This document shows, in pieces, positions 35,101 to 46,300 of a DNA stretch of 64,000 bases. The position numbers and the translations under genes were made by a program. A model generated the notes under the pieces. That model was given only the letters and a program-made list of their open reading frames with translations. It did no database searches and was not told where the DNA came from. Origin of the DNA: Brachypterus glaber (taxonomy: Eukaryota; Arthropoda; Insecta; Coleoptera; Kateretidae); the NCBI GenBank assembly GCA_958510825.1, contig OY294048.1:17067589-17131588 (forward strand), read 5' to 3'. Within the stretch, counting starts at the first letter, position 1. Each line of letters opens with the position of its first letter.

Positions 35101-35539
35101 TTTTAAGTGGGTAAAAAATTTACCTCGCAAGCAATTACCTCGAATATTTTTACCTCGAAAGCCCATTACCTCGCACGAAAATTACCTCGAAAGGACATTA
35201 CCTCGAAAGAAAATACCTCTAACGGACATTACCTCGCATAAAAAATTACCTCTAAAATATATAATTTTTTTTAAATTATAAAAAACCAAACCAAACAAAA
35301 TTTTTTTCAGAAAAAAAATGGAAATTTAACACCAATAAACTTAGTTATTTAAAGCAATAATATTCATATATTATACAAAAACAAAGTATTTGAAATCACA
35401 AATAACCAAAAAGCTGTCAATTAATCTACAGCAATATTTTTTATAAAAAAAATAATAAATAGTTATAAATTTTTTCCTTTACAAGCAATTTCACCATATT
35501 TCCAAATTTAATGTTTATTTTTAACCTCGTACTATTCTA

Positions 35540-35800
35540 CTTAATTAAGCATCCACTAAGTCCAGGACTTGTGTGGGCTAGTAGTAGAGGGAACCACCGG
35601 CTTTAATTGACTTTCGAACCAATATATCTAGGGAGTACGCTTTTATCAAATTTCAGTTATTAATTAACGGAAAAAGGCAATCGGCGCCAGTGAGGTTTGA
35701 ACTCACGATCATTGTACACATGACTTTATAATATATACACAATGTTTTTATACACCGCTAATTTATCTTTCGCGAACTCTCGATATAGGTTAATCGATTC
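35540..35800 (-). repeat. Possible tRNA-derived SINE-like segment
   Basis: On the minus strand the stretch GTGAGTTCAAACCTCAC (around 35690-35710) has the form of a tRNA T-arm with a pol III B box (GTTCAAACC) and a self-complementary stem. A weak A-box-like TTAGCGGTGTA lies about 60-70 bases upstream. The cloverleaf is not complete, so this is not called as a tRNA gene. It could be a SINE head or chance within the LINE 3' region. Confidence 0.35.
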
Positions 35801-35917
35801 ATTTTGAAATAACAAAATTTATTTCTGACCTCTAAGACAGTATTAACTGATAACAAGGCCTAAACGAAATTAAATTACAATGAATGTTACTTATATATAA
35901 TATAAAAAAAAAATATT

Positions 35918-37408
35918 TTAATTACTGCTATCACTACTTAAATAAAGTTTTAAATGTTTACAAAAAGTTTTTTTATTTTTTAGTTGTTTTATTTGGTCTG
36001 GCACTTTTTTATTATACATATTGCGTCCAACATACATAGGTGCTGTTTGAGTTTTGCAGGTAGGACGAATAGGGTTTCTTAAATGGTTTTGATTCCTTGT
36101 TGAATGATCATGAATATCTATGGCTGTTGTAACTTTTTGATTGGACTTAACATTTTCTCCAATAATTCCATGTATGAGTTTGACAGATTCAAAATTATTC
36201 AGATTCCTTACATTCAAGAGTTTGGTTTCTTTGTAGAGTAAGCTTGTGCTGTGATATCTATTATACCCAAAAATAAGTTTAACAGCCTTATTTTGGATAA
36301 TTTGTAACAAATCCACATGTGTATCAGCAGCATTGCCCCAGCATGGTATCAGATACCTTAAATTTGATTCAATCAGACTATGATAAACAACCTTTCTGGA
36401 TCTTGTATTTAGAAAGTTAGCACATCGGTATAGTGCTCCAATTAGAGGTACTAGTTTTCTGGATATTTGTTCGATATGCTTCTCCCATGTTAACTTGTCA
36501 TCGATGTGGAGTCCTAGATATTTGTTTTCACTCACTTGCTTGAGCTGTATACAATTAAAAGTGATATTTAGGTTTTGTGGCATAGGTTTGTTCTTTTGCT
36601 TTACTACCATAAATACTGTTTTACCAACATTGATGCTAAGTTTATTTCTGTAGAGCCATTAGGAATACACATGGAGGTCTTGATTAATTATGTTTATTAG
36701 GAGATCCAAGTTTCGATGAGAAAAAATTAATACCGTATCATCAGCAAATGTCAGATATTTGGCAACCAAGTTTAAATACTGTAGGCTGTGTACATAAAGT
36801 AGGTATAATATAGGCCCTAATACACTCCCCTGGGGGACCCCCATATTAATTTTTGATTTTTCACTAAATGCACCATTTATTTATGAAGACTGAAGCCTAT
36901 TTTCCAGGTAAGTTTTTAGGAGCCTGTATGCCCTGCCTCTGAAGCCCATTAAACGTAATTTTCTTAGCAACGTAGGTATATCGACGGTGTCGAATGCTTT
37001 TTCGAGATCTATAAATAGTAAGACTACATATTTATTTGCATTTAATTCTTCATGTGTATGTTCAAGCAGATCTGTCACAGCTCCTAGTGTTCCACTATTT
37101 TCTTGAAAACCAAACTGTGAAATGTCAAAACCAAAGGTTTTTTTAATAAAATCTATAATCCGTTTCTTTATGACTACTTCTATTATTTTTGAAAATATGC
37201 TGACGATGGAGATGGGCCTATAATTGATCATCTGATCCTTTGATCCTTTTTTGAAAACAGGAATAACTTTGGATATTTTTAATTCAGTGGGAAATTCACC
37301 TGTGCGCAATGTTTCATTTACCAACCACACTAGTTTTTCTTTGATTATATCATAAACGTTCAACAAATCTTGTTTTGAGGTGTTATATTTACTAAAACTA
37401 AAGGCTAA
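35918..37408 (-). pseudogene. CR1/jockey-like LINE reverse transcriptase, 5'-truncated
   Basis: One continuous reading frame of about 1.49 kb on the minus strand, broken by only two in-frame stops (at 36881-36883 and 36659-36661). Visible RT motifs in order: VIPVFKKGSKDQMINYRPIS, QFGFQENSGT, VVLLFIDLEKAFDTV (motif A), MGVPQGSVLGP (motif B), LTFADDTVLIF (motif C, both Asp present), then the thumb-like ENKYLGLHIDDKLTWEKHI and a C-terminal region ending SSDSSN. The frame stays open to its right edge, where the host sequence (a TTACCTCGA foldback) resumes, so the copy is 5'-truncated as usual for LINEs. The frame suggests fairly recent insertion. Confidence 0.85.
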
Positions 37409-37734
37409 TAATTGCCCGTAAATTAAAATTTAATCAATAAATGATAAAAAATGAGCAAAAAACTACAATATACAATAATCGCAAAGAAACAGATAAAAAA
37501 TTAAAAAAAGCCCTTTTCGAGGTAAAAGCCGCTGGAGGTAAAATCTTTCGAGGTAATGTACTTTCGAGGTATTTTTTTTCGAGGTAACGTCTTTTCGAGG
37601 TAATGTCCTTTCGAGGTAAATTTTTTCTAGGTATTTTTTTCGAGATATTTGCTTTCGAGGTAATTTTTTTCGAGGTAAAGAGCGGCTCCCTTTTTAAGTA
37701 TTTTGGAAATGCCAAATACTATTTTGCTATTTTA

Positions 37735-38190
37735 TTTTTCGTCTTCGATGAGTGAAATTTCACGTTCAAATGATTTTGTCTCGAAAACGGTTAATCCTTA
37801 CAACAAGAGTGCCTTTTTTATGTATCTTTACCTGATGAATACTATTCTGATAATAAATCCATAAAAAAGTTACTTAGAAAAAAGTTTGGGGCAAAAAAGT
37901 AATAAGCCCCCCCCCCATTTCGGACGCCCCTGATTAAAGTAACTACATGCAAATACTATTGACTGATAGGCCTTATTAGAGATAGATTACATGCAATACC
38001 TTGTTGCTATAACAAAAAGAGTTCCTGAGTTATTAAAATCAAATTTTTGGAACCCCATTTGTAGGGGCGTAGCTCCCTTAAGAGTCGTTTTAGGACATAT
38101 GTTTATAGGAACTTTTTTTCTTATTTTTGGGTAAAGAATTACACCCTGAAGTTACGTACGCATTTACCGTATAAAAAAATAACCCTGTAT
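37735..38190 (-). mobile_element. One arm of the 30.7 kb palindrome family
   Basis: Carries ACGTTCAAATGATTTTGTCTC, AAAAAAGTTTGGGGC, GGGCGTAGCTCCCTTA and ACATATGTTTATAGGAAC in the order of the right arm at 31370-31760. Confidence 0.6.
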
Positions 38191-38436
38191 AAACCAAGAA
38201 ATGTTTTATTTTATTCTGGTACATTTTAGAGCAAACATAGAATAGCAATTAAATTTTGGTCAGAAAAACTGCAATCTTTGTGTATAATCTTTCCATTCGG
38301 TTTTTGCCGTATAAACTATCGAGGTGGTTCGATCCATTATAAATAAAATTGGAGTAACTTTTTTTTTTATCCAATCGGTCATTTAAAAGATACATATCCT
38401 AAAAAATAATCAAGTGAATAATATATATATATGATG

Positions 38437-39693
38437 AGTACTGCCCTCCTAAAGAGGATCGCGACATGTACACCTGACACATACGGTTTTCGAGCTTAGT
38501 ATTATTTTACTACGGAGAATAACGGTATGTAACAACCCTAAGGAAATCTGCGGTAAGTACACCGAAGAAGTTACCTGCCGCGTTCTTTCTATGTAAAAGT
38601 TTGGCATGGATTTTAATTTTTTAATAAACAAAATAATATCTAAACTAACTATATTTATGCTTTTTGGAATTTTAAAAAATCTGTTAATTTGTGGTATCTA
38701 TATTTAAAATAAAATTTAATTGAAAGTATAATTATTTTGTGCGTGTAAGTGAATTTTTGAAATAAATTATAACATCCAATATTTTTTATGATTTTCTCTA
38801 ACAATATAAATTTTTGATACCTTATATTATAACAAGCCGTAAAGATATGTAGTGCTACGCATTCCATTATATACTATTCACAGTAAATGGTATATTTGCA
38901 TTTCCCAAATACTTTAAAAAAAAAATCCAAAAAAAGATAAAAAAAAAATTTGTTTAAAAGATCTTTTTTTGAAAAACGAATTTTTCTTAATTTTTTTTTA
39001 ATTTTTTAATTTTTTTTTTTTCAATTTTTTAAATTGTTATTTCATTTTTTTTTTCGTTTTTATTTTAATAAACCTAGGCCTATAAGGGAAAGTATTATTT
39101 TGTTGTCAGCAGTTTTTATATTATATCATTATTTAATTATATTTAAAAAAATGAAAAAAAAAATAAAAAAAATAACAAATTAAAAAAAATTAAGATTTTT
39201 TTTTTTTCAAAAAAAGACCTTTAAAATTTTTTTTTAAATTATTTTTTTTATTTATTTGGCAAAATGCAATATACCATTTACTATAAATAGTATATAATGG
39301 AATGTGTAGCACTACATATCTTCACGGCTTGTTATATTATAAGTTACCAAAAATTTATGTTACAGAAAATCATAAAAGAATATTTTATATTATAATTTAT
39401 TTAAAAAAATCACTTGCACGCGTGCAAAAGAATTATACATTCAATTAAATTTTATTTTAAATATAGATACTTACCAAAAATTAACAGATTTTTGATTTTC
39501 GTTTATTAAAAAAATAAAATCCATGCCAAACTTTTACATAGAAAGAACACGGCAAGTAACTTCTTCGGTGTACTTACCGTAAATTTCCTTAGGATTGGTA
39601 CTTACCGTTGTTCTCCGTAGTAAAATAATACTAAGCTCAAAAACCGTATTTGTCAGGTGAACATGCCGCGTTGCTCTTTAGGAGGGCAGAGTA
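38437..39693. mobile_element. 1.26 kb nested palindrome with AAGCCGT core
   Basis: Outer arms at 38437-38640 and 39500-39693 (CCCTCCTAAAGAGG/CTTTAGGAGGG, CCGAAGAAGTTACCTG/CAAGTAACTTCTTCGG) enclose an inner palindrome at about 38830-39340 (ACAAGCCGTAAAGATATGTA ... TACATATCTTCACGGCTTGT) related to 44683-44876. The centre is a long A/T homopolymer tract. No gene. Confidence 0.7.
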
Positions 39694-39966
39694 GTGGTCG
39701 GATCGAAGTATTCATTTAGCGGGAGCTCGCAAAAATTGGATTAAAAAAAAACTAACTTTTAAAGTAAATAAACACTTTAAACTATAATTAACTAACTAAA
39801 ATATCATGCTGACGCTGTTACTACAGAATGAGTAACTTCGAACACGAAACCATTTTTTTTTCAAAGAAAATTTTTACTCAAAATATAATTTTTCCCAAAA
39901 AAAAAAAATTTAGAAAAAAAAGGAATATTTTTTCATGTTTCAAACTACTCCTTGCAATAACACTTT

Positions 39967-40053
39967 TTCGTAACGGTTTTTTTCGTAACGGTTATTTCGT
40001 AACGGTTTTTTTCGTTACGGCTTTTTTCGTAACGGTTTTTTTTTCGCAACGGT
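39967..40053. repeat. CGTAACGGTTTTTTT short tandem repeat
   Basis: Five or six units of 13-18 bases, each TTTCGTAACGG plus a T run, immediately 3' of the lipase exon on its own strand. Another short-unit array like TTACCTCGAAA but with a different core. Confidence 0.75.
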
Positions 40054-40136
40054 TTCAGCCCTCTACCCCCACCCTGTCTTAAACATATTAATGTTAAAAA
40101 AATGGGTCCAGAGACCAACTGGTGTGTAAGACTTAC

Positions 40137-40364
40137 ATCAACTGTTGATATCCAATCTTTGTCGCTACAAACCAATAAATTTGATTCATGATTTTTCTCA
40201 AGGGGATATTCTGGTGCTTCTTCGGATTTGTATATTACCGTATTTTTCTTCTTTCCATAATCGTACATTAAAAATGTGCCAGATGTATACATCATGGCAT
40301 AATGCCACAACTGTTTTACTGGTATAGGACTTATGACACTTGTTAACCAGTAGTTGACCAGTGT
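40137..40364 (-). CDS. Lipase-like exon with KQLWHY...YDYG...DKDW
   Basis: 228 bases, 76 codons, phase 0 at both ends, between TTTTTCAG and GAT|GTAAGT. It encodes SVISPIPVKQLWHYAMMYTS, GTFLMYDYGKKKN, APEYPLEKN and LLVCSDKDWISTVD. The block V-K-Q-(x)-x-H-Y...SG.F..(Y/F)DYG and the D of DKDW (catalytic Asp position) are conserved. The open frame runs on past the donor into a CGTAACGG repeat, which is not coding. Confidence 0.85.
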
Positions 40365-43300
40365 CTGAAAAATTACATTAATAATAATAATATTACTACT
40401 TAGTGAACAAGTGTTTTACAAAACAACAATTTTTGAAAATTTTATGTGTCACGACATGTCTTGAAAAATACAATAATTAAATTCTGTGCCAAACTTAGGT
40501 ACAGGTCATAGACAAAATAAACAAATAGATTGATTTTTGACCGTCTGCGCATACTTCTGCGTCCCGACTAAATGCGTTCTCCATTTTGATTCCAATTGTC
40601 CAACATAAAGTAAAAAAATATATATATATTTTATGTTGATAACACTGTGTTGCGTTAGATAGGAATATTTTCTTTGTTAGAGATGTGTCTTTTCATTTCA
40701 CTTCAGTAGTCAGTAAAAGTTTCTTTTTGTCGTTGTTTTGTTGCAACAGTTTGTTATATATGTAAAAACTAAATCAATATGTTATACTACACAGATATTT
40801 ATTTATTTTTACCAGTAATTTAAATATAAAAATATAATTCTTTGCACACACCTCTAACATATTCGTGCAACAGGTTAACAAAACCTAATTTATGTATGTT
40901 TTGAGTTTGTTTTCGAGGTTTTTCTGTTATTTTTTCTACGCGTTTGGTGTTTTGTGCTAGAAGGGTGAACATTTTATTTTATTATAGACTATGGGTATTT
41001 CTGTACGAATCCATACCACCTTGGTGATTGAATGTCACGGATTTTCGTTAAACTTTTTTTATATTATCACCACTCTAATACTAAAAGCCTTATGCAAAAA
41101 AAAGAATTTAAAAAATTTTTTTGGCTGAGATATGATTTTTTTTAAATTTTGTAATTTTTCAATTTTTGACGATAAAGAAAACAGCTTTATTTTCAATTTA
41201 TTACTATAAGTCTGACAATTTTAATCCAAATTTGATGAAATTTGGTGCACCCATGTAAACTTAGATGACAATCTTGAATTTTTTATAATTTTTTTTAATA
41301 GTGGGTTTCTGCTCTTCTTCTTCTTCTTCAAAAATATTTTTTTACGTTTTTTTATAACTATGTTTAACCCGATTTTTCGTAAAGTGCCCCCCCTACGATT
41401 TTTCTCAAATTTTGGTCAAATGTACTTCTAAGTGTCCTTTTTTCAATGACTTAAAATTTATTCTGGGCAAATTAGGTTTACTATATACTTTAGCCATTTT
41501 AAATTTTTACGACAATGAGGAATTGTGCTGGAAATAGCTGTTTTACAAAAAAAGGCACATATTATTTTTTATATGTTTTTAATAGTTTAGGTCAAAAGCT
41601 TCATTTTAAGACAAAAACAAAATAATTAATTGTTGGTTTTTTTCAAAAAAGGCGCAAGTCCACAATTTTATTACTTTTTTATTTTTATATAAGACTAAGA
41701 CACTTTTGTTTCGTTATAAATCTTTTTTTAATTCCCAGCTCAGAGAATTCTATGCCGGGGATAAATCCTTAAAAAAAAATAATTTAAAAAATATTAATTT
41801 ATTTAACATACTAATTCTTTATTTACAATTTATTTATGTCTTATTATTTAACTTTAATTTATTATACAAAGTTATTTTTTATTTAAATTCTGAAAAGACG
41901 CTAGTATATTTTGACACATGTCATGCATAAACCAATCCAAGGCTAACTGATTTACAATTAAAAAATACCATACTATAATAACGCAGATCAAAAAAAGTTT
42001 TTCTACGATCTAATAGAAAAGTTCACATTTCTACATAAACAAATGAAGTTTTCTGACCACAAAATATCCTATTTCTTAGCTTTTTACTTTCCCGCACGTT
42101 ACCATGGCAGCGTGCGGGAAAGTACATTTTCTCGTGCGCACAGTGTAGGCAACCGGCATGCCGCGGCCTGTCAATCGTAAAACAACTGCCAGTTATATAC
42201 GACAAGATGCTGGCCTGCCATTTTTTTAATATGACATTATTATTTATTTCTTGTTAAAAATATGTTTATAAGAGAAAAAAAAATTGCGTATGATCCAAGG
42301 ACGAGAAATAATGTTGCTCGGTCGCATGCAGAGATTGAGATATATTCCTCGTCTTTGGATCATACGCTATTTTTTTTTCGCTTCTAAACATATTTTAACA
42401 CAAAAAGGTAAAAGTAATAGGTAAAATTAGTTTTAATTTGGTTCTGTCAGTTATCTGACAATTTTCCATAAGGGGCCAACAAAATTTTGTTTTTGTTTTT
42501 TCAAGCACAACCGCTATACAATTTTCCAAAAGGGAACGCCGAAGTAAAACAAAAGACAAACTGTTAACAAAATTGTCACTTTTAACTTAACAGTTCTAAC
42601 CGAACAATGTCACTTTGGAATACAAGCAAATAAAAAAATAGTTCATTATATTTTAGCGATGGATGCGCTTCACAAAAATTTAAAAGATTTTGATAAGCTT
42701 TGTATAATAATTAAAGTTAAATAATAAGACATAAATAAATTGTAAATAAAGAATTAGTATGTTAAATAAATTAATATTTTTTAAATTAATTTTTATTAAG
42801 GATTTATTCCCGGCATAGAAAACTTTTCTCTGAGCTGCGAATTAAAAAAAGATTTATAACAAAAAAAAAGTTTCTTACTCTGACAGTTTACCAACTTTCA
42901 GGCATTTTTAAGATCAAAAACAAAATCAAAAAACATATTGTGCTAAAAAAAAAATAAAAATAGTTTTTGATGTTAAAGTCTTAGTATTTAACGTAAGCTA
43001 ACGTTTACACCAGAAAAAAAACGCCTACAAAATATATAGAAATAAAAAAGTAATAAAATTGTGGACTTGCGCCTTTTTTGAAAAAAACCAACAATTAATT
43101 ATTTTGTTTTTGTCTTAAAATGAAGCATTTGACCTAAACTATTAAAACATATAAAAAATAATATGTGCCTTTTTTTGTAAAACAGCTATTTCCAGCACAA
43201 TTCCTCATTGTCGTAAAAATTTAAAATAGCTAAAGTATATAGTAAACCTAATTTGCCCAGAATAAATTTTACGTCATTGAAAAAAGGACACTTAGAAGTA

Positions 43301-46300
43301 CATTTGACCAAAATTTGAGAAAAATCGTAGGGGGGGCACTTTACGAAAAATCGGGTTAAACATAGTTATAAAAAAACGTAAAAAAATATTTTTGAAGAAG
43401 AAGAAGAAGAGCAGAAACCCACTATTAAAAAAAATTATAAAAAATTCAAAATTGTCATCTAAGATTACATGGGTGCACCAAATTTCATCAAATTTGGATT
43501 AAAATTGTCAGACTTATAGTAATAAATTGAAAATAAAGCTGTTTTCTTTATCGTCAAAAATTGAAAAATTACAAAATTTTAAAAAATCATATCTCAGCCA
43601 AAAAATTTTTTTAAACTCTTTTTTTTGCATAAGGCTTTTAGTATTAGAGTTGTGATAATATAAAAAAAGTTTAACGAAAATCCGTGACATTCAATCACCA
43701 AGGTGGTATGGATTCGTACAGAAATACCCCTATATAATAGCGTTTTTGAACTTTTAAAGTCTTTCTGTGTTTTTTGTATATTTTCTAGTGCTTTTTCAAA
43801 GAACTAGTAAAGTCTTTGCAATGACGTGTTTTATAAAAAGTTGTAGAAACATAAAACGACTGCTACCTGCAGACAGCAGTATCATATTTTTTAGGTAAGT
43901 TTGATTTTTTTTAATATAACACATATTATATAACAAATAAAATTTTATATACCTAATGCTTAATAAAAACAATTAACTGCCTGTGATACAGGATAAAATG
44001 TAGGTAATTTTTATTGGTTTTCTTTTTGTGAGAATTGTGATGCACACAAAGTAGTAATTTTTACTTAAGTTTTTCTTTTGGGGTATGTTCAAGATAAAAA
44101 CATTAAAAAATGAGGTTATGTCGTTTATTTATTTGCATTTTACCCACTAATTTAAATTTCCCGGCTGATTTCTGACGTAACTTCCGATCAAAATGTAGGA
44201 CTCGTAAATTTGTAAATAACCTTGAGATGACAGCTCATCTATGTTCTTTGTCTATGGTACAGGTATAAGAAAATTTGTATTTAGTACGAGAATATCGGTA
44301 CAGCAACAGTTCGTATTAAAACTTTTAGAAATTTCTATGCGTGTACTTACAGGATCCATTTCGTTAGGTGTCCAGCCGTAAATCAACGAAAGTGCATAAG
44401 CAACGATTTTTTTCGATTTTAAATGAACCAATGACTTAATTACTAGAGTTGAAAGAGCACGTGGATTAAAAATTGAATTGACTCGTAATACATCAGTTAT
44501 TATCTAAAACAAAAATCATACACTGAAATACAAAATCTGGTTGCTTCAATCAAAAAAATAATGATATACTGCTCAACTATTTTTCTGGTTAGTGTAACCA
44601 GACTTCTAGATTTACATAAGGCTATGTTGTTATTTGTTCAAATATTTGACATCTCAGTACACGGTAAAAAATTAATGTAAAACAAGCCGTGAAGATATGA
44701 AATGCTACTCAAAAAATATTTTTTTTCAATAATGTTTTGTTTTTCAAAAAATATCTTAAAAAAAATGTAGTTTTTGTTTGAAAATTATTTTTTAAGTATT
44801 TGGGAAATGCAAGATACTATTTACTGTGAATAATATATAATGGAATGCGTAGCATTACATATCTTCCCGGCTTGTTTGAAATATTTTTAAATTTTTATTC
44901 GGTAAGGCGGGGGAGGCATTTATTTAAATGGCATGTGATACATCATTGCGCTTCCATTAAGCACTTATAACTTTTGTTTAAAACTTTTATTCATATATCT
45001 AGCAGTTGTTAATAGTATAATACATAACTAGTGTGGAAAGTGACATATTTCACCCGAGTGGAAAGGTTTACGAACGAGCCCTCAGGCGAGGGAGGAAACC
45101 CCACGAGTGTAAGAAATACACTTTTCAACGAGTTATGTACACTATTTTTCCTACGATCTCGAAAAAATATACCAAAAGTAGTTTAAACTTTAAGAATTCT
45201 TAATTTCATATTTTCTAATTTTTATTACTTATTCCGAGAATTTTTGAGAAAAGACAAAATACCATACAAATTTATATATGTATGTCAACAGGAAATATGT
45301 TTTTTATTTACCTTTAGTATTCTTGGTTTTATATTTAATACAACATATTATTATGGAAGCTCAACACTGTTTAATGGGTTGCCTAACCGCAAGCATATTT
45401 TAAATCAAGGAAAATTTGACAGTTTACTAATTAAATTTAATTTCTGTGGATATGCTACCATATGACTGTAAAATTCTACAATGTTTTACATGTCATAAGG
45501 AAATATTGGTGTTTTTTATAAAATGTAAGGTAACTAAATCACAAATTAAGTAATTTTTATAAAATCTAGACATTAATAAAAATTATTAAGTTATATTGAT
45601 CTGGGTCAAAATAGTAAGGTTATAACTATAGTTTTTATTTTTGACATGAAAAACAGAAATATATATTCAAAAACATAAAAGACATCAAAAAAGTCTGTAA
45701 TGAAAGGTAAAAAATGGCATATAAAACGAGCTGAGTAAAATTCGTAGAAATATCAACGTAAATATCTAAACAAAATTAGGCAAACCTACATACATAAATA
45801 TCAAACTAGGGTGATATGAAAATATCAAACATATAAGGCGTTTTCTAAAGAACAAAATAGTGTGCTAAATGTCATTTTCATAGGGGATCGTAGGAAAAAT
45901 ATTTAGGATTGTCATTGTATTATTATTTTTTGAAAATTAGTACCTTGACGAATTTATAACACGGAATAAAAAACCTAAAAGGCGTTTTCAAATTCTTCAT
46001 TATGGCCAAGGGACCGATTTGTATCATAACTTTGACACGCTTTGACAAGCCCGCTAAAGTTGCGCCCACCAGGTTGGCACTCGTGGCCATTCCGTGGGCC
46101 AGCAGACAAAGATCGCCTCTTCTACTGCTCAACATGATGTGTTCCATGAGGGGGGGATAATCGTACATGCCGATTTCGTGAAAACTACAAAAATACATAT
46201 TGGATTAATGCGCTACCCACAGGCTCCAATAACCATCAGCATAACGTTATAAGCCTCTAAATGGTGTTTTAGTTAAAACTGCCAGGGCCAATTACTTAAA

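Larger units (their letters stand above)
35382..37408 (-). mobile_element. LINE insertion inside a foldback element
   Basis: Comparison with a second copy of the same foldback at 58150-58780 defines the insert. Both copies share the sequence up to ATATTATACAAAAA (ending near 35381) and resume at TAATTGCCC (near 37409), whereas the other copy has only 9 bases (58447-58455) between these points. The insert holds the LINE frame plus about 0.5 kb of 3' sequence containing a tRNA-like segment. No clear target duplication or A-tail is visible. Confidence 0.65.
35103..37700. mobile_element. TTACCTCGAAA foldback, copy 1 (split by a LINE)
   Basis: Left arm 35115-35255 is a tandem run of ATTACCTCGAAA-type units 10-18 bases long. 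Right arm 37515-37685 is the same array inverted (TTTCGAGGTAAT). Inner arms and loop match 58150-58780 closely. The loop is interrupted by the LINE insert at 35382-37408. Confidence 0.75.

Noticed and set aside
35115..35255. CRISPR-like look of regularly spaced TTACCTCGAAA units
   Set aside because: Units have no unique spacers, they form inverted arms of an element, and the genome is eukaryotic.
34951..35281. Lys/Phe-rich frames on both strands
   Set aside because: Produced by A/T homopolymer runs and the start of the TTACCTCGA array.
39945..40136. Continuation of the lipase frame past exon end
   Set aside because: A strong GTAAGT donor ends the exon at 40137; beyond it the frame runs into the CGTAACGG repeat.
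45244..45465. 73-codon + frame
   Set aside because: Lies within a dispersed repeat whose other copy at 56.7-57.3 kb does not keep the frame.
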